Source of the DNA: Epiperipatus broadwayi | Taxonomy: Eukaryota > Onychophora > Udeonychophora > Euonychophora > Peripatidae | Assembly: GCA_028023455.1 (NCBI GenBank) | Contig: JAQFVV010012507.1 | Location: 3,018,901 to 3,082,900, forward strand | Direction: 5' to 3' | Length of the DNA: 64,000 nucleotides | Part shown: piece by piece, positions 25,255 through 38,109 of the stretch | Layout: the number at the start of each line of letters is the position of its first letter | Numbering within the stretch: position 1 is the first letter of the stretch | Notes under the pieces: generated by a model | Told to the model about the DNA's origin: nothing | The model's database searches: none | The model's input: only the letters and a program-made list of their open reading frames with translations | Made by a program: the position numbers and the translations under genes

Positions 25255-26560
25255 TCATGTTAGATGGATAAACATGTTTTGACCGGTACAATACCTAAGC
25301 TGGTACAACTGATGCATATTTTCTCCAATAAGTCAGGCTTATCCTTAAATCTAGTCAAATCTTCCACATGGAGAATATCCATGGGGAAATTTCTAGTTCT
25401 ACAGCTGAATCTTTTTCCATTATCTAGAAGAAAGATCATACAAAATGCTATTACTATTGCAGCTACAAAGATTATCAATTCACTGACAAGGGTGTACATG
25501 TCACTCTATGTGGAAGTAGCTTTATTAAACATGTTGCTGCTCACCAGGATAGCATATTTTATGCCATTCATCAAATTTAATGATAAATGTATTCATGGTA
25601 TTAATTTCCTTTGTTCCCAACTTTTGTGAAAGGTAGAAACAATTGCAATTTGCCTCAACAAAATTCAGAGACCATCCAAATTAAATGAGTTGGGGCTTCA
25701 TTCACTTCAAGTACATTGACTCCAGTCCTCATACAATCTACTACACAAGTTGAATTTAGTTTTTCTGCAATTCATGCATCAATTTGAAATAAGTAAGACC
25801 TACTGTCACACCTCCATCTTTTCAAATCTCCTGGATTTCAAAATTAGTAGAAGATACTTCAAAAATTACTTCACCAACTGGATCAAAACCTTCAACAATA
25901 AGCTATTGGGTTGCATATCATCTGATTCATGATATCAATGCACCCAAGGATCTTCAACATTTCTAACTTTTGCCTAATTAAAAAATGTAAATGGTGGTGG
26001 TTTGAGTCAAAGTACTTCGATTTCCTAATCAAGGTTCCAACAGGCTATTTTCTCATGGTAAATAGAGGTTTTTCATCCCTAGACCCTACTTGCTCATTAT
26101 GCCATCAAAAAGAAGACACCATCAAACATATTTCAACCAATGTATTGCATTACACAAATGAAAACACCTAATTTCCTCTTTGTTCAAGTAAAAAGGTCCA
26201 TTCATTGCCACCCTAAAACACACAATCAATGCAGGCATATTTTCTGTAGTCAGGAGTGCTCTTTTTAGCATATTCTATGTGTGTTATTAGATGCTCATTG
26301 CTATCTGATGCCAAATTGTACTGACCCTTGGCAAACTCATGAGATTTACATCTGAATTCACTTGCAAAATGATGTGGGGGTTAATGGATTTTGAAAGATT
26401 TTTTGATCCTAGAAAAGTTTAACCTAACTGAAAATTTTTGATTAGAATTTTTATTTGTAATTTTTTTGTTGTTCATTTTAATACTTTATATATGAGCATA
26501 GTGGTTCATAAATTGTACATCTCATGATAAAACATAAACCTGTTTTGATAAAAAAAAAGC
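25255..26560 (+). pseudogene. LINE-A, 3' fragment: RT thumb to 3' UTR
   Basis: The first frame reads LVQLMHIFSNKSGLSLNL then VYMSLYVEVALLN, matching the post-YMDD and thumb region of LINE-B (YLSLYAKVALFN). At about 26085-26140 PTCSLCHQKEDTIKH is the Cys-Cys-His part of the C-terminal zinc-knuckle-like motif seen at 31.69 kb in LINE-B. Several frames are needed to follow it. A 3' UTR of about 300 bp ends near a short A run at about 26551. Confidence 0.75.
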
Positions 26561-26685
26561 TAAATACTTTGCTGAATATATATGTAGAAGAGCAAGATAA
26601 AATATTTATTATAGGATTTAAATGAATTCATTGTAATAAATTAAAATGATTACATTTTTTATTAATGATTATTATTATTATTAAT

Positions 26686-26929
<244 letters not shown>

Positions 26930-27393
26930 GAATCCCACAGCAAATCTCTGCTGAGGTAAGAAGCAATCTTTAAGCTCTCTGATGTAAGTATTTATATTTT
27001 TCATTTGTTTCAACTTGTTATGCACAAAACAAAAGTAATACAAAACAAATCAAATCATATAATAGATTAATAGAGCATTTTTAAAAAAAATATTGGTTTG
27101 TATTCATATCTTTTTTAAAAAAAAAACTGACTTGAGTCAGATTAATAAATCAAGGCTACTGCCCAGTCAAGCATGAGTGAGTTAAGCACCAATATGAAAT
27201 TAACAATATCGTTAGTTTTAACATCACCTATTTGTATGCAAAAATACTTCAAAGTAACAGTAATATTACAGCACCAACCCAAATACCGCATTTCTGAAGA
27301 ACAAATACAAATGATATAAAAAATCTAGATCTACATACTCAAGAGAAACATCAACCCCCAGCCGCAATCTCAACAAAAGGAACACTTGAAAAT

Positions 27394-28511
27394 GTGACGG
27401 ATCATTTCAATAATATGGTGCCTCATATGTTGATTGAAACTTTTCGCAGGTTTTTTTCACCAACATCGCTAGTACTCACAGTAACCGATAATCAATGCTC
27501 ATTATATCATTTCCCAAAAGCTTTATTATATGAAGCAATCACACAAAATGCACTATGGGAAACAATCTTTTATATCGCAGACCATCCAAATTCTTGATAT
27601 TTAACCATTGATTTTTATACTCAGCAGCAAAAAAAAACATTTTCAATCCACTATTTTAGCACTCAATAATTATGCACTCATAATTATAGATGAAAACCAG
27701 GAAAATATAATTACTGGAGTTGTAAAAATTACTTATCTTAAATACAACTTACAAGATTTTCAAAAAATGATAAACCCATTTGGAAAAGTAATTGCCCTAC
27801 AGCCTATATATTTAAAAGACACACCAATGCCAATATGTAGTAGTCAATTTGAATTTAAAATAAAACTACATCAAAATGTAGATGCCTCCATGATCCCAAC
27901 ACAAATTAAAGATCAAGAAGCAACACTCTCTCTTCACATAAGAGGTCTAAAGCCACATTGTTTTGGCTGTGGACAGAGAGGTCACCTAGCAACTCAGTGT
28001 GATAACACAAAATGCAATCACTGTGAACAAACTAAAATCCTCTCCCCAGAAGAACCCATTGATGATGACAATAAATTTTTTAATAACACTACATCCGTTG
28101 GCAATCCAATAATAGAAACCAAAAAAAGCAGGTTCAAACACACCACAAATAAATGATAACAGAGCAGAATTGTCTATCCCAAAGATCAACCAAAAAAATA
28201 ACATAGACACCCAAGATTCAAATGAAAATAACTCTCAAGAAACCACAACACAAAATACAGCAATTACATCACAGGATCAGCATATCAGTAAAACAAAAGG
28301 TGTACCAAGTAAAAATCAACAAATAGAAAATAAACACACACAGCTATATAATGAAAATATATTTCTAGATAATATAAGGACACCAATAATAAAACAAACT
28401 ACAATAATAAATAAAACTGCATCAAACATAATGGATGCAATAGAACCCACTCTTCCAGCCACTCAAGAGAATACACCAGAGGAAAAAAGAAAGCCAGGTA
28501 CACCACCCTAA
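27394..28511 (+). pseudogene. LINE-B ORF1 with CCHC zinc knuckle
   Basis: Three consecutive open pieces (27394-27597, 27608-28156, 28170-28511) together span about 370 codons. The middle piece contains the zinc knuckle CFGCGQRGHLATQC at about 27961-28002, the exact C-x2-C-x4-H-x4-C spacing, preceded by a basic, Leu/Ile-rich region as in gag-like LINE ORF1 proteins. The last piece is rich in Asn, Gln, Thr and Pro and looks like a disordered tail. ORF1 proteins of this type bind element RNA. A stop after PNS (near 27597) and a frame change near 28157 break the frame. Confidence 0.7.
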
Positions 28512-28810
28512 AACTATGAATCCAAAAAGGCAAAAAAAAAACCAGACTAAAAACACAACTTATCAGACATATACAACTTAGAAAATGATGAAATAAAAAT
28601 GGATTTAAGTCAACAAAAAATGGACAACTGTTCAGTTTCATCACAAATTGCCTGTATAGAGTCTGAATCAATATTAAATGAAAGAAAAATGATAATAAAC
28701 CCTACCAAGTCTTAAATATGTATCAGCATCCATCTACTGCAATATAAACAAAAATTTAGAATTAAAAAATCAATAAAAATCAATACCCTGTTATAAAATT
28801 ATCCTGAAAC

Positions 28811-29480
28811 ATGAAGATAAAAATTGGATCTCTCAACATTAGAGGCTTAAATGCCATCAAAAAACTTTTTGAACTCAAAAAATGGTTATATACAACACAA
28901 CCACACATACTGGGGCTATTGGAAACAAAAATATACAGCAGATCTCAAATTGATCCATCAAAATATTTAGTCAGCCAAGAGTTTTGTGCCTGCTCAAGGC
29001 AATCATCATCACCATCAAGTGACACAGGTATAATTATATCACAAGACTGCCCTTTCATTCTTTTAAAATTATATATATATATATATATTGACTCTAATCT
29101 CATCATAATAACATTCCATCATAAAAATATCACACTTAACCTAGTATTTGTCTATATACCACCAGACCCTGTCATCATCTTCAGAATAATAGAAACAATA
29201 AATTCCATGCTTACAGCAACACCAAATCCCATAATACTCCTGGGAGATTTCAACATGACCAACCAAACTTTTGTCACCAAATGGATCCATCAAATAACAA
29301 TCCCACTTATGAGTGCTGAAGGTTTTCTCCCATCAAACTGAATATCTTTTAATAACAATAGATATAAGTCACTTATTGATTTGTGTTTCTACTCACCAAT
29401 GTTACATCATTATTTTAATCTTGAACTCTGTCCATCTATAATCTCAGATCATGCTGCCCAGTTCATCACCCTTGACCTAA
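28811..29480 (+). pseudogene. LINE-B ORF2, endonuclease domain
   Basis: The frame starts MKIKIGSLNIRGLN and keeps the landmarks of exonuclease-endonuclease-phosphatase domains. SLNIRG carries the Asn, LLETK the metal-binding Glu, VYIPPDP and LLGDFNM the GDFN Asp/Asn, and SDHAAQF (about 29445) the final Asp/His after a stop at 29339. A short TA expansion near 29070-29088 inserts YIYIYI codons. The domain would cut target DNA for target-primed reverse transcription. The catalytic residues are largely intact, but the frame is not. Confidence 0.8.
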
Positions 29481-29792
29481 CAAAAATACAGAATACAACA
29501 ATAGCCCTTCAAAAGACTATGTGAATACTTCTTCCAGCACAAACAACTGAATTCCTATATTCAGAAACATATATAATGCTCCAAAAACTTCAAAAGATGT
29601 CACTTGATCCAGTACAAAAGTATTTAGCATCAATATACTTTCTTTCAACATCAATCATATTACTTGCAATTCAGCATCCCCCACTAGATTATTAGCTTTG
29701 GCAGATGAACTACATAAAAGAATAACCATTTCCAGACCAACTACTGATAATCAAACACAAATTAAAAAACTTACAGAAATGTACAACAATAC

Positions 29793-31310
29793 ATGCAACA
29801 TACTAAAGCAATATGTAGCAATAAAAAAGTAAAAATATACCTTACACAACAATGCACTTGGACCAGAGCATACATATGGTGGGCATTGAGATATCCATCC
29901 ACTGTCAGAGTGCCTTTGGCACTTGAAATAGATGGCTCTATAAAAGCTGGACATAATATGATAACCCCAATATATCAACACTTTAACAAAAAACTGCAAA
30001 AACAAAGAGTGTACATATCAAATGAGGACATATTTGGAAACCCTGAAACAGACACACCAACAACTGATATTGTATTTCAACTTGCAACAATAACAAACAC
30101 ATGTCGCCCAGGACCACAAGGGATTCCCAAATTTGTGTTCAAACATCTTAGTCACTTCACAGTCAAAGACCTGTACGATCTAGCCAATTACATATCCCAA
30201 AAAATTTACAACATACAAAGTCTATACCCAATTGCAATGGTTCCATTTAACCAAAAACCAACAGCAATATCATCTTTATCTAATCTAATACCAATTTCAA
30301 TGGGACCTTTAGGAATAAAAATTTTTGAAAGAGTAATAAAGGAGAAAATAGAACAGCACATACTCCCCCTGTGTTATCATCAGCACAATATACCAAAAAA
30401 AAATCATCCATTGGCCAGGGTGCCTTAATGTACAAAAAAATAATTGAAGTAGTAAAAAGAAAAAAGACATATGCACCAATTATAGTTCAATTAGAAATTG
30501 AGGCTGCATTTGACTCAGTACCTATAGCCAAATTATTAGATGTGCTGAAAAAAAAACAATACCTCCATCCCGACTATATATAATAGCCAATCTGCTACTC
30601 AGCCATGAAATTCATATCACATTAAATGGGAAAATTTCACCAGCCTTCAGACCGAGTCAATGCATCCCACAAGGATCCCCCTCAGTACCATGCTCTTTAC
30701 AATATATATAAATCCTTTATTAATAGAGATACAGAAAAAAATAAAAGACATTCAAATCACACACATGGCTTTAAATATATCATGCATAGCCTATATGGAT
30801 GATGTAACCATTTTCCTCCCCTCTAAAAAGAACCTCCCCATATTACAAGAGATAATAAAGAATTATATCTCAAAATTTTAATTTAAAAATTAACACAAAT
30901 AAAACAGCTGCATGGTCAATATACACATGCAAGCACTGCATAGAGATGTTTAATTGTAAACCATCTGCTTTCCTTGAGTTCCCATTCTATCTTGGAACCA
31001 ATGGAATGAGGCAAAAAATTCATAATAAATTAAAAAAAGATGCTGAAAAAAATCACAGCCTTACGTGAAAAGTCATACCTGTCACTATACGCAAAGGTAG
31101 CACTATTTAATCAACTTATAATTACAAAAATTACCTACTACACACCTATAATTAAATTTGCAAAAACATTCATGTCTAAAATCTCATCAATCTGTAACAA
31201 ACTAGTATGGAAGAGAAAGACAATGGAAATCTCTTTAAAAAATCTGAGCAGACCACCACATAGCAATGGACTTGAACTCCATACAATCAATGTTTTTTAC
31301 ACATAGAAAT
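29793..31310 (+). pseudogene. LINE-B ORF2, reverse transcriptase domain
   Basis: In order: GPQGIPKFVFKHL (about 30112-30150); LIPISMGPLGIKIFERVI, matching the PIS..p...KifE motif; IVQLEIEAAFDSVP (motif A, with Glu where the catalytic Asp is expected) near 30485-30525; IPQGSP followed by a frame change into LSTMLFTIYINPL (motif B) near 30660-30710; the catalytic YMDD at 30792-30803; and a thumb-like YLSLYAKVALFNQLIITKI near 31080. At least three frame changes are needed, so no full enzyme can be made. Similarity to LINE-A runs through the whole length. Confidence 0.82.
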
Positions 31311-31679
31311 CAGTAAATCTAATAATAGCAACCATAAAAAGATTTCCAGACTTGGAGTGTGTAATCAGTATAATACCCGCAGAAGACTACTCCCTTCATA
31401 TGGATATCTATCCACACTGATTGAAGAACTCAAGCCAATATACAACAAAATATCACTCAATAATGACAACAAGTATACATATTGGAATATTTATAATATA
31501 CTATACCCAAACTAGACACCTAATCTACAGCCATCAGTTCTTGGGATAGACAACAGGCAACTACTCCAACAATTCAGAAAATGGTCATTAGAACCAAAAT
31601 TATTTGATTTTCTACTTAATGTTAATCTTAATGCTCTACCCACAACACATTTCCTTAGATTTCATAGATTCTATACAAA

Positions 31680-31770
31680 CATAGACCCCATGTGTGGACT
31701 ATGTCATAGAGAAGAAGAGACACAAAATCATTTTCTTCATTCCTGCAGTGCCCTAGAAACAATATGACAC
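31680..31770 (+). pseudogene. LINE-B ORF2 C-terminal Cys/His motif
   Basis: MCGLCHREEETQNHFLHSC shows the C-x2-C...H-x4-C arrangement usually found after the RT of L1- and R-type LINEs (consensus C.lC...EeT..HlF..C). It confirms that the element continues from the RT to near its 3' end. Confidence 0.7.
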
Positions 31771-32273
31771 ACAATGTTTACCACATAGAGAAAGGCTATC
31801 ATTTCAATTGATGAAATAATAAATACATTTAAAAAAGGCAACATCACTGCTATTCATGCAGCAGCATATAGCCTTTATGCCTACTGGTGTACCAGATGCA
31901 CTTTTGCACTTGCTAATAACTCTCAATGCCACTCAGCAACATATTCAATAAAACTAGAACTTTTCAGAAAAAGAGACAGCATTCTAGTTCAACCAGATGT
32001 GTTTGCAGCCACATGGTCACACTAGAAACAAAGATCCAGTCATGAAATATAAAGTCCAATATAATAGATGATGACATTTTCAACATCAGCATAGATGCAA
32101 GAATAAACTGAACTAAATAGAAGACCAAATTTAAAAACAAGAAAGAAAGTATGCAAAAATGATAAAGACTTATATACTGAAAGTTGCTGTAATTTGTTTT
32201 ACATTTGTAACAAATCAATATAATAGATATGACTCTGTAACTTTTTAGACTCAATAAAGTTTTTCTTTGAAAC

Positions 32274-32337
<64 letters not shown>

Positions 32338-32347
32338 CAACAACAAC

Positions 32348-32400
<53 letters not shown>

Positions 32401-32492
32401 TAACAACAACAATAACAATAATAATAATAATAATAATAATTTATTTATTTATTTTATTTTTTATTTATTTATTTATTTTATTTATTTATTAT
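32274..32492. repeat. (AAT)n with AAC patches, then (TTTA)n: junction of two LINE tails
   Basis: The TAA tail of LINE-B runs from 32274 with AAC interruptions at about 32333-32350 and 32397-32420. At about 32441 it changes to a TTTA-rich tract that on the minus strand is an AATA-type tail of LINE-C. The array is therefore where two convergent LINEs meet tail to tail. Confidence 0.88.
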
Positions 32493-32769
32493 TAATCAAA
32501 CAATACATATAAAAAGAAAAGAGAAATACTCCAAACAAGATAAATTTGTGCTAGGAGTCTTTCTTAAATTATTAATTACAAATCAAAAACAAAAACACCA
32601 ACAAAAATAACAATAATAATAATAAAATACATTACTATACTATAAATACTAAAACAAGTAAACCAAAACAAATAATATAAGAATAAATACAACCAAAAAG
32701 ATATACATATACATATCAAACAATATATATATATATTAATTAATCACACATGAGACAATAACCAAAATT

Positions 32770-32958
32770 TTAAATATTTTTAAAAATATACAAAGATAAA
32801 TTATTAACATCAATTGAACTGTCAGTAACAAAAGAATTAAAGAGCCTGAGTTTATTGTAACTAAATTGTCTACGACTGCTTTCTAAAAAAAAAAATGAAA
32901 CTACCAGTTGAAATTTGTTAGCCAAGCGGGTATTTATAATTGATACTTTATGAGACAA
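32770..32958 (-). pseudogene. LINE-C ORF2 C-terminal end
   Basis: The minus-strand frame MSHKVSIINTRLANKFQL followed by SSRRQFSYNKLRLFNSF fits the usual C-terminus of CR1/Jockey ORF2 (h..y.tR.a..f.l, then r...sf...lfN.lp). It lies in a different frame from the RT and about 70 bp downstream, so another shift occurs between them. Confidence 0.6.
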
Positions 32959-33029
32959 TAAATATCAATTATAATTCTAAACTTAAATAGTTTAAAAACA
33001 TATAACACACCGGAATTGACATATATATC

Positions 33030-34858
33030 TCACACAGAGGTCAATCTATGTCTACCAAAAATAATATGCATTGTATAATTTTGCAAAGTATGTAATTGAG
33101 ATAGTGAGTAATCAGTAGAGCCACCCCAAATGGAAATATTGTAACATAATATACTCTGATAACAAGCAAAATATATAGTCATCAAAGTAGATCTAGGTAT
33201 GAATTTCACCAGATAATAAAATAAATAATTAATTTTATGTAATCGAAAACATAAGTAGACAATGTGCTTAGACCAAGATAACCTTGAATCAATATAAATG
33301 CCTAAATAGCAATAATTATCAACAAAACTAATGTTACAACATGTACAAATACTTTTTGAATGAATATTATACTGATCACAAATCCTAATACTGATTGAAT
33401 GTGTGCAATGTTTATAAGAGAACAGAATGCCTCTGGTTTTATTACAATTAACAGTTAAATAATTTATCATAAGCCAGTTACTTATTAATTCTAGATCTTT
33501 ATTAATCAATTGCTCCAGAATACTATATGAAACAGCATCACAAGACAAAGCAATATCATCAGCAAACCCATAAATCTTTGAATTCAAAGATAAGTTAAAG
33601 ATGTCATTTATATAAATTAAAAACAGTATAGGGCCAAATACAGAACCTTGTGGAACACCATGATTAACTAATGCAAATTCACCAATAATACCATGTATTT
33701 TAGTAGCCTGTCGCCTATCCTTCATGTAACTTAACAGCCAAGAAGCAAAATGACCTCTAAAACCATATGAACACAAATGATGTAACAAAACTGTATGATT
33801 AACGGAGTCAAATGCCTTGGACAAATACAAATAAACAGCTGCTGTCTTGAGACCCTTATCCAATGATAATATCACATTATGTACATGGTTATAAATAGCA
33901 TCTAAAGTACTCTTTCCAGCAACAAAGCCAAACTGATACACAGAAATCACTTTATGAACATGCAAAAATGACATCATTTTATCCTTAACTGCCATCACAA
34001 ATAATTTAGCAACAACAGATATTATAGAAATAGGTCTATAATTGCTAATAATCAAAGGATCACCTTTTTTAAAAATGGTTGGAATAACCCCTACTTTCAA
34101 ACATTCAGTAAATACACCAGAAGATAAAGATAGGTTAAACAAGTAAACTAATACAGGTATAATAGCTAATTTATTATCTTTCACAATTTGGGATGTTAAT
34201 TTATCTAGTCCAGAAAAGCGAACATTTTTAAATCATGGATTAGATGTGATAACTGAACATCAGAAACATCTGAACAAAAGAAAGTATCAGAAACAAGTGT
34301 AGAAATCATATCATTAATAGATGGTTCTATGTGTGGTCTATATACAAAGAAATTATTAAAAAGATCAGCCACGTATTTTTCATTAACTTGTACCTCTAAC
34401 ATGACATCATTATTCTTAACATAAGTAATTTTATCAGAAGATTTTTTAACCAAAGAGATTATTGCTTTCCACTTCAAAGAAACATTTTTATTACAAAGAA
34501 ATTCCCTATAATAATTCGATTTTGCTGTTTTAATATCACATTTAATTTCTTTATTAATCTGCTTTAAGACAATTGAACTGGCAGAACGTTTTAACCTATT
34601 TCTAAAATTAATTTTTTCAATCAACTGATCTGAAATCCGCAAAGAACGTTTTCTATTTTTATTATTTAGTTTAATATGACAAGTAGCCTTATAAATCAAA
34701 GAACAACAAATATTTTGGAATTCTAAAAAAGCTTTATCAACATTATCCAAATCAAAAATACAATCCCAGTTTTGAATAGATAATAAACAATTTAATTTAA
34801 TATGTGATAATTTATCAACATACCTATAGCTAGTCGAATTATTACTAATCATAGACAA
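33030..34858 (-). pseudogene. LINE-C ORF2, linker and reverse transcriptase
   Basis: Two pieces (34858-34205 and 34184-33030) meet at a small frame change. The first is the basic linker typical of Jockey/CR1 ORF2. The second, 384 codons, has GVIPTIFKKGDP, NYRPISIISVVAKLF, YQFGFVAGKSTLDAI, LYLSKAFDSVNH (motif A), HGVPQGSVFGPILFLIYIND (motif B), YGFADDIAL (motif C) and YLGIYIDSRLSW. In motif A the expected catalytic Asp of the DLSKAFD box is Tyr (residue 120 of the 384), explained by one base change, so even this long open piece would be catalytically dead. FADD is intact. Confidence 0.9.
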
Positions 34859-34869
34859 TTTTAAAAAAA

Positions 34870-35511
34870 AATTACAAAATGATCAGTAATATTTAATTGA
34901 GATACACCAGATTCAAAATTATAATCCTGATCAAGTCTAGTAAAAATATGATCAAGCAGAGATTTACAAGTTGGCATTATGCGCGCGTAGGTGAAAAAAT
35001 CAACAGATCAAAAACACAACTATATAACAAATCCAAATATCCACAGGTAGAATTATGTTTCCCACTCAATAAATCAATATTTATATCCCCAATCATTACA
35101 ACTGAAAATGAACACAAATTAGATAACAAATTATCAAGTTCATAAATAAAAGTTGTAATAGAACTAGTACATGATCTATATATTGCAATTAATAAAAGAA
35201 TGCCATTTGGAAAATTAAGCGTTACCAATATTGATTCAGTGGTTGCAAATCTGAGAATCTCATAAATATAATTTAATTTATTTTTTATAAAAATCATTAG
35301 ACCTCCTGATCGTGAATAAGAACATGGTGCTAGTAAACTCTTATAATCGTCCAAAACATATAAATATTGTTCCTTGTTAGAAATCCTTGTTTCAGACAGA
35401 ATAATATCATAATTTATTTTAAGACCATTTAAAAATACATTGAATTCATCAAAATGAGCTCGTATACTATGAATATTCAAATGAAAAAAATTTAAGTCTT
35501 TATAATCCAGA
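34870..35511 (-). pseudogene. LINE-C ORF2, endonuclease domain
   Basis: The frame reads LNFFHLNIHSIRAHFDEF (N-terminal NirS block with Asn), IILSETRIS (metal-binding Glu), SRSGGLMIFIK, and VMIGDINIDLL (GDIN box). After a frame change near 34977 it continues KSLLDHIFTR and NITDHFVIF (the Asp-His pair). All catalytic landmarks of APE-type LINE endonucleases are recognisable. It lies in the same frame as the second half of ORF1, after three stops. Confidence 0.82.
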
Positions 35512-35543
35512 ATGCTATTAGATCATATACTAAACAATGAAAA

Positions 35544-36421
35544 TCAGATGGAGGATAAATCTGCTTCACTTTTTATAACAACACTGGGAGAATTATTGCC
35601 TTTTCTGATATGTACCAAACCATTTCGGATAAATGCCACACCTTGTATTTGGTCATGCATTTTTTGCTTCACTTCCCAAAACAGCTGCCAAGTAGCCAAG
35701 AAAATCCATTCATTAACATAAATATGTTGATTATTATTTTCCAATGGCAAAATATCTGACACTAAAATAACAGATTTCCTATTACACAAAAATGATTTAG
35801 TCATATTTTGAGAGTTAAAATGAACAATAACAAGTCCAGGATTACTCATCTTAGCTTTTGTATGAAATATCTGTTCTAAATCACCATTAGAAAAATGTTC
35901 AACATTAAGCTTATTCACTACTTTAAAAACAACTTGCAACAAATTTTCATCACTTTGATAAGGAATGCCCTGCAGCTCAATTTCAAAAGCCATTTGAAAT
36001 CCTTCCAATGTTTCCACTTTAGATTTTAACAAAGATAAAACATTGTTGTGTGCATCATAAGCAGAAGATAGACAAGAAATATCCTGATTATTCTTTTCAA
36101 CCCTTGAATGCAAAATATCAAAATCAGCTTGCATTTTGATAATGCATTATGAATAATTGGTAACAACTGCAATTTCTCCATAATTTGCTGCAAAACTGAA
36201 CTATCCGATGTCGGGGAAGAATTTGTTTCTGCACTAGTAGTAGAAAAAGAATCTCTACAAAAAGCACATCTCCAAGCTCACCTTTTACCTATAGACATAA
36301 GTCTGTATGTATTTTCTGATAGTGCTGAACACGTGTAATGCACTTTGCAATTACAACCATGACACAAAATATAATTGCCATTTTTAGGCAATAAAGTATC
36401 ACAAATGCCACACTTATCCAT
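35544..36421 (-). pseudogene. LINE-C ORF1: PHD finger plus coiled coil and Baculo_FP-like domain
   Basis: Starting from ATG at 36421 the protein opens MDKCGICDTLL, then CHGCNCKVHYTC, then WRCAFC. This is the C4HC3 spacing of a PHD zinc finger. A TGA falls just before the last WRC. After a one-base frame change near 36135, a heptad-like stretch (about 36134-36010) leads into ELQGIPYQSDENLLQVV...ILPLENN, then IYVNEWIF and FIRNGLVHIRKG. I compare this pattern with the Baculo_FP-like (RNA-binding) C-terminal domain common in ORF1 of arthropod LINEs. The expected role is RNA binding and assembly of the retrotransposition particle. Confidence 0.78.
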
Positions 36422-36555
36422 ATTAAATATATCAAATCACTTTAGAAAACAAAAAATAGGTGACAATAAAAATAATATATCATATAATTAATAAAATTAG
36501 CTAAGATAGTAAAGATAGTAAAAAATGAATGTCCACTCAGCACATAAGCTCCGCA

Positions 36556-36884
<329 letters not shown>

Positions 36885-37478
36885 TAAAAAATAAAAAATG
36901 CAATAAAACATCTGACAAATATTTTTATAATAAAATTAATTAAAAGGTCTGGCTAAAAAAATTAACACAAATAGATTATCTTGGATTTATTAACAAACAT
37001 CACATAGATATTACATAGGATAAAAAAACTAAATAATAAATGTAGTATTATTGTTTAAATTGTGTTCACAGAAAATAGAAGTTGTCATATATACACATAC
37101 TCTTAAACATGCATACACACACTCTTAACAATAAATTAGGTTTTAAATTTTATAAAACTAATTATTATTTTATAAAATATATAAAGAGTGTGTGAATCTT
37201 TATAGGATGTAATATATATGTATACACAAAAATGCATTTTATAATATAAAAATAAATTCAATTATTTATTTTAATATATCTTCAACCTATAGCTGAAATT
37301 ATTTTAACAAATACAAACATATTGATTATTATTTAAAAATTTAGATTTTCTACTCATCATTATATAAAAATAACTTTAGATAATAATAATAAAAAAAATA
37401 CTCTTAAAACTAATCAAGTCTACAAAAAAAAGAATGTATATCAAATTTTAAAAGAAAATATTGTACTTAATGATTCAG

Positions 37479-37500
37479 TTTTTTTTTTTGAGGGGGGGGG
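37479..37500. repeat. Adjacent T11 and G9 homopolymers
   Basis: A run of eleven T is followed by GA and nine G. This is one of very few G-rich tracts in the window (another is near 59710). Confidence 0.9.
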
Positions 37501-38109
37501 AAATTTTATTAACATGTCAGTTCTTTAGTATTATGAATATGTAAAATAATTTTTTGCCATTTGATCTGCTACTTAAAAGTTTTTCATCAGATTTTATAAC
37601 TAAATAGGCTTTTTTTTTCATTATCGCTGGAATTAAATTTTAAATAATGTGCATAGAATGTTACTAGCTCTTTTTTTAACAGATTTTTTTTCTCTTGCAT
37701 TTATACAAATGTAGTTGGTATTTTTATGCAAATAGATTTACCTCATATATAGATTTGCTTATAGAAATATCTTAATCAGATGGATTTCATTTATATATTA
37801 CCATATTAAAATACCTTAACCTTTATGTTGAAATTTTTTTTTAAAATTTTCATTGGCCAAGTGAATTAAAGTTTTACAACTTTTGATTGGTTCAAACTCA
37901 GCCATAAAAATATATTCATCTTTTAATATTATATTTATTTTAGTTTCATTTGTAAAAAATATATTAATAATTTGTCAGATTATAAAAGTGAATGAAAGTT
38001 TTTTCAAAAATAAATTTCTCTTTATAATTATAAAAATATTTTATATCAAAGAACCTCAAAAGAACATTCTAACCTATCAGAAAATGTTGAGTACATCACT
38101 GATTTTTTT

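Larger units (their letters stand above)
27100..32275 (+). mobile_element. LINE-B: near-full-length L1/Tx1-like non-LTR retrotransposon
   Basis: A 5.2-kb plus-strand element has, in order, a short leader, a zinc-knuckle ORF1, an apurinic-type endonuclease, reverse transcriptase, a C-terminal Cys/His motif, and a 3' UTR that ends directly in a (TAA)n tail at 32274. The domain order and the SLNIRGLN...LLETK endonuclease start are typical of the L1/Tx1 side of the non-LTR tree; the exact clade is not settled. Frameshifts and stops are frequent, so it is dead. LINE-A is a more damaged relative on the same strand 0.5 kb upstream. Confidence 0.85.
32441..36440 (-). mobile_element. LINE-C: near-full-length Jockey/CR1-type non-LTR retrotransposon
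   Basis: A 4-kb minus-strand element carries an ORF1 with a PHD finger and a Baculo_FP-like region, an endonuclease, a reverse transcriptase, a C-terminal domain, a 3' UTR and an AATA-type tail. This order is typical of the Jockey/CR1 group of LINEs in invertebrates. It is opposite in orientation to LINE-B and the two share one terminal array. Its frame is broken by a few stops and shifts, fewer than in LINE-B. Confidence 0.87.
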
